DNA from: Clostridia bacterium
Lineage (GTDB): Bacteria; Bacillota; Clostridia; Oscillospirales; Acutalibacteraceae
Assembly: GCA_017407755.1 (NCBI GenBank)
Contig: JAFQVY010000001.1
Span: forward strand, 1-64,000
Length of the DNA: 64,000 bases
Direction: 5' to 3'
The position numbers and the translations under genes were made by a program. Position 1 is the first letter of the stretch, and every line of letters starts with the position of its first letter. A model generated the notes under the pieces. It made no database searches and was not told the origin of the DNA. It saw only the letters and a program-made list of their open reading frames with translations. Below, one piece after another: positions 60,900 through 64,000 of the stretch.

Positions 60900-62084
60900 A
60901 TGAAAGAGTTTGAGCTTAAATACGGCTGTAACCCTAACCAGAAGCCTGCTAAGATTTTTATGGAAAACGGCAAGGATTTGCCTATTGAGATTCTCAGTGG
61001 CCGTCCCGGCTTTATTAACTTCCTTGATGCTTTCAACTCATGGCAGTTAGTTAAGGAAATCAAGGAGCAGTTAGGCGTTGAGGCCGCTACTTCCTTCAAG
61101 CACGTTTCCCCCACATCTGCCGCTATTGCAGTTCCTATGAGTAAGGAGCTTAAAAGAGCTACTTTTACAGACGACATCGAGGGTCTTGACGATTCTCCCC
61201 TTGCTACTGCTTTTGCAAGAGCAAGAGGTACCGACAGAATGTGCTCCTTTGGCGACTGGATTGCACTTTCCGACGTTTGCGACGTAACAACTGCTAAGCT
61301 TATTCAGCGTGAAGTTAGTGACGGCGTTATTGCTCCCGGCTTTACTCCCGAAGCTCTTGAGATTTTAAAGAGTAAGAGAAACGGCAACTACAATATTGTT
61401 CAGATTGACAAGGACTATGTTCCCGAAGTTCAGGAGAAAAAGCAGGTATTCGGCATTACTTTTGAGCAGGGCAGAAATAACTTCGAGATTAACAAAGAGC
61501 TTTTAAATAACCTTGTTACAAATAACAAGCACCTTCCCGATTCTGCTGTAAGAGACCTTATTATTTCTCTTATCACACTTAAGTACACCCAGTCCAACTC
61601 CGTATGCTTTGCAGTAGACGGTCAGGCTATCGGTGTAGGTGCAGGTCAGCAGTCAAGAATTCACTGCACACGCCTTGCAGGCTCTAAGGCTGACACATGG
61701 CAATTAAGACAGTGCGAAAAGGTTCTTAACCTTCCCTTTATTGAGACTCTCGGCAGACCTCAGAGAGATAACGTTATCGACGGCTATATCAACAAGAACG
61801 AAGAAGATGTATGTGCAGACGGCAACTGGCAGAAGTACTTTACAAAAAAACCGGAGCCTCTTACTCAGGACGACATTGATGCACACCTTAAGACAATTTC
61901 AGGTGTTGCACTTGGTTCTGATGCTTTCTTCCCCTTTGATGATAACATCGAAAGAGCTAAGAAAAGCGGCGTAAGCTACATTGCTCAGCCCGGCGGCTCA
62001 ATAAGAGATGACATCGTAATCGACTGCTGCAACAAGTACGACATTGCAATGGCATTCACAGGTATGAGACTTTTCCACCACTAA
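60900..62084 (+). CDS. purV: Stand-alone AICAR transformylase (PurH C-terminal domain type)
   Basis: A 394-residue enzyme that formylates AICAR with 10-formyl-THF. It matches the C-terminal domain of PurH: ELKYGCNPNQKPA, the catalytic Lys-His of SFKHVSPTSAA, SNSVCFAVDGQAIGVGAGQQSR and SDAFFPFDDNIERA. The N-terminal cyclohydrolase domain is absent; PurO, encoded just upstream, supplies that activity. AAGGAG precedes the ATG. Confidence 0.88.
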   Translation: MKEFELKYGCNPNQKPAKIFMENGKDLPIEILSGRPGFINFLDAFNSWQLVKEIKEQLGVEAATSFKHVSPTSAAIAVPMSKELKRATFTDDIEGLDDSPLATAFARARGTDRMCSFGDWIALSDVCDVTTAKLIQREVSDGVIAPGFTPEALEILKSKRNGNYNIVQIDKDYVPEVQEKKQVFGITFEQGRNNFEINKELLNNLVTNNKHLPDSAVRDLIISLITLKYTQSNSVCFAVDGQAIGVGAGQQSRIHCTRLAGSKADTWQLRQCEKVLNLPFIETLGRPQRDNVIDGYINKNEEDVCADGNWQKYFTKKPEPLTQDDIDAHLKTISGVALGSDAFFPFDDNIERAKKSGVSYIAQPGGSIRDDIVIDCCNKYDIAMAFTGMRLFHH

Positions 62085-62099
62085 TACGGAGTTATAAAT

Positions 62100-63374
62100 A
62101 TGAAGATTATGGTTGTAGGTGGCGGCGGCAGAGAGCACGCCATCATCAAAAAAATTAAAGAAAACGAGAATGTAGAAAAAATCTACGCTCTTCCCGGCAA
62201 CGGCGGTATTGCCGCTGATGCAGAGTGCGTAAACGTTAAGGCTACAGACCTTGACGGCATCTGTCAGTTTGCCAAGGAAAACGCTATTGACTATGCAGTA
62301 GTTGCTCCCGACGACCCGTTGGTGCTTGGTTGTGTTGACAGGCTTAATGACCTTGGCATCCCTTGCTTCGGTCCTGAGGCTAAGGCGGCTATTATCGAAG
62401 GAAGCAAGGTTTTCTCAAAAAACCTTTGCAAAAAGTACGGTATTCCTACTGCCGAGTACGAAGTATTCACAGATATGGAGTCTGCACTTAATTATCTTGA
62501 TACAGCTCCTATCCCCACAGTTATCAAAGCTGACGGACTTGCTCTTGGCAAAGGCGTTATTATTGCCGAAACAAGAGAAGACGCCAAAAAAGCCGTTAAG
62601 GATATGATGGAGGATAAGGTTTTCGGCAAGAGTGGCGAGCAGATTGTTATTGAAGAATTCCTTACAGGCCCTGAGGTTTCCGTTCTTTCCTTTACAGACG
62701 GCAAGGTAGTGGTTCCTATGATTTCTTCAATGGACCACAAGCGTGCATTAGATGGCGATAAGGGTCTTAACACTGGCGGTATGGGCACAGTTGCTCCTAA
62801 CCCCTATTACACAAAAAGTATTGCTGAGCGTTGTATGAATGAAATTTTCATTCCCACAATGAACGCTATGAACGCTGAAGGCAGAACCTTTAAGGGTTGC
62901 CTTTACTTCGGTCTTATGCTTACACCCACAGGCTCTAAGGTAATTGAATTTAACTGCCGTTTCGGCGACCCTGAAACACAGGTAGTTTTACCCCTCTTAA
63001 AAACTGACCTTCTCACTATTATGCAGGCTGTTACTAACTCAACTCTTGCAGATGTTGATGTTGAATTTTCATCAGACAGTGCCGCTTGTGTTGTAATGGC
63101 TTCAAGCGGCTATCCTCAAAAGTATGAGACAGGCTTTGAGATTACTGCATCAGAAGAAGTTATGAAGGACATTTTCGTAGCAGGTGCACGCCTTGAAAAC
63201 GGTAAGCTTTTAACAGGCGGCGGTCGAGTTTTAGGCGTTACAGCTTTAGGCAACTGTCTGAGCTGTGCAATCAACAACGCTTATGAAAAGGTAAGTAAGG
63301 TGCATTTTGACAACGCTTTCTACCGCAAAGACATCGGCAAAAGAGCATTACAGGCTCAGAAAGGGAATGACTAA
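62100..63374 (+). CDS. purD: Phosphoribosylamine-glycine ligase
   Basis: A 424-residue ATP-grasp enzyme. The start MKIMVVGGGGREHAIIKKI, the ATP-grasp loop TVIKADGLALGKGVIIAET, and GCLYFGLMLTPTGSKVIEFN with NCRFGDPETQ are typical. A GGAG site lies upstream. The stop overlaps the purL ATG by one base (TAATG). Confidence 0.97.
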   Translation: MKIMVVGGGGREHAIIKKIKENENVEKIYALPGNGGIAADAECVNVKATDLDGICQFAKENAIDYAVVAPDDPLVLGCVDRLNDLGIPCFGPEAKAAIIEGSKVFSKNLCKKYGIPTAEYEVFTDMESALNYLDTAPIPTVIKADGLALGKGVIIAETREDAKKAVKDMMEDKVFGKSGEQIVIEEFLTGPEVSVLSFTDGKVVVPMISSMDHKRALDGDKGLNTGGMGTVAPNPYYTKSIAERCMNEIFIPTMNAMNAEGRTFKGCLYFGLMLTPTGSKVIEFNCRFGDPETQVVLPLLKTDLLTIMQAVTNSTLADVDVEFSSDSAACVVMASSGYPQKYETGFEITASEEVMKDIFVAGARLENGKLLTGGGRVLGVTALGNCLSCAINNAYEKVSKVHFDNAFYRKDIGKRALQAQKGND

Positions 63375-64000
63375 TGGTTTATCGAATTTATGTTGAAAAA
63401 AAGCAGGCTTTCAGAAATGAATCCCGTGACCTGCTTCACGAAGTTAACGAGCTTTTAGGTATTAAGAGCGTTAAGGACATCAGAGTAATTAACCGCTATG
63501 ACGTTGAGAATATCGAAAAAGACCTTTTCGATTACTCTGTAAAAACCGTATTCTCTGAACCTCAGCTTGATGACACTTACGAAGAAATCAGCACAGAGGG
63601 CTACACTGCTTTTGCTGTAGAATTCCTCCCCGGTCAGTTTGACCAGAGAGCTGACTCTGCCGCTCAGTGTATTCAGATTATCTCTCAGAAAGAGCGTCCT
63701 ACAGTAAAGGCTGCAAAGGTTTACCTTATTAGCGGAAATGTAACTGAGGAAGAAATCAGTGCTATTAAAAAGCACGTAATCAACCCCGTTGAGTCCAGAG
63801 AAGCAGTAATGGAATTGCCCGAAACTCTTGAAACAGTTTACGACATTCCCACAACTGTTGAAACTTTAGAAGGCTTTATTGAGCTTGACCAGCAGGGTCT
63901 TGCAGATTTCGTTAAGAAATACGCCCTTGCTATGGATAACGATGATATAGCATTCTGTCAGGCATATTTTAAAACTGAGGACAGAGACCCCACAATCACA
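63374..64000 (+). CDS. purL: Phosphoribosylformylglycinamidine synthase, 5' part
   Basis: An open frame of 209 codons running off the window. It begins MVYRIYVEKKQAFRNESRDL and includes LLGIKSVKDIRVINRYDVEN and FLPGQFDQRADSAAQCIQII, which are marks of the N-terminal PurS-like and linker parts of the large, single-chain PurL. The complete protein should be about 1200-1300 residues. It is the eighth gene of the pur operon. The partial state is due to the window edge only. Confidence 0.92.
   Translation, partial: MVYRIYVEKKQAFRNESRDLLHEVNELLGIKSVKDIRVINRYDVENIEKDLFDYSVKTVFSEPQLDDTYEEISTEGYTAFAVEFLPGQFDQRADSAAQCIQIISQKERPTVKAAKVYLISGNVTEEEISAIKKHVINPVESREAVMELPETLETVYDIPTTVETLEGFIELDQQGLADFVKKYALAMDNDDIAFCQAYFKTEDRDPTIT

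Overview
The window looks like a chromosome segment from an anaerobic Gram-positive Clostridia species, most likely a gut or rumen member of the Ruminococcaceae/Oscillospiraceae. The reasons are AGGAGG-type ribosome binding sites, many TTGACA-N17-TATAAT promoters, a T-box leader, dockerin-bearing secreted proteins, a sortase-anchored surface protein, KtrAB/TrkAH-type potassium uptake and a Rex redox regulator. No phage, insertion sequence, plasmid function or CRISPR array was seen.

Layout. 0-5 kb: a PAP2 membrane phosphatase, an XRE regulator, a large cell-wall-anchored fibro-slime protein with a 45-bp minisatellite, and a two-gene sigma-like module. 5-12 kb: a DEDDh exonuclease and TypA on the minus strand, then the acn-icd-rex operon on the plus strand. 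11.8-18 kb: a cassette that resembles the accessory half of a kinase-type lasso peptide cluster. It has a 49-residue precursor-like peptide with its own promoter and terminator, a BspA-type leucine-rich-repeat/dockerin protein, an HPr-kinase-like kinase, a PqqD-like recognition protein, an ABC exporter, a nucleotidyltransferase and a HAD hydrolase, but no lasso cyclase or protease. A second, orphan PqqD-like gene lies at 47 kb. 18-27 kb: two giant secreted proteins sharing an N-terminal module, one with a C-terminal dockerin, behind a structured 5' leader RNA that I cannot assign.

27-44 kb: housekeeping genes on the minus strand. These are rpsF-ssb-rpsR, yitT, rplU-prp-rpmA-obgE-mrnC, an in-frame Lgt-FolD fusion with two M16 peptidase-like genes upstream, an AMP-forming acyl ligase behind a T-box leader, a CDF transporter, the Ktr/Trk pair and htpG. 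43.6-47 kb: an MFS transporter, two tRNA-Ser genes and an NlpC/P60 protein.

47.7-56.3 kb: a complete histidine operon (hisR/yerC-hisZ-G-D-C-B-H-A-F-IE-J), with a likely operator at its promoter. 56.5-64 kb: a divergent purine operon (purE-F-M-N-O-V-D-L). The two final steps to IMP are encoded by a PurO-type cyclohydrolase and a stand-alone AICAR transformylase instead of bifunctional PurH. The window ends inside purL.

The most interesting parts are the peptide/kinase/PqqD/ABC/nucleotidyltransferase cassette with its distant PqqD paralogue, the pseudoknot-like leader RNA at 26.8-27.0 kb, the T-box in front of an acyl ligase, and the Lgt-FolD fusion.
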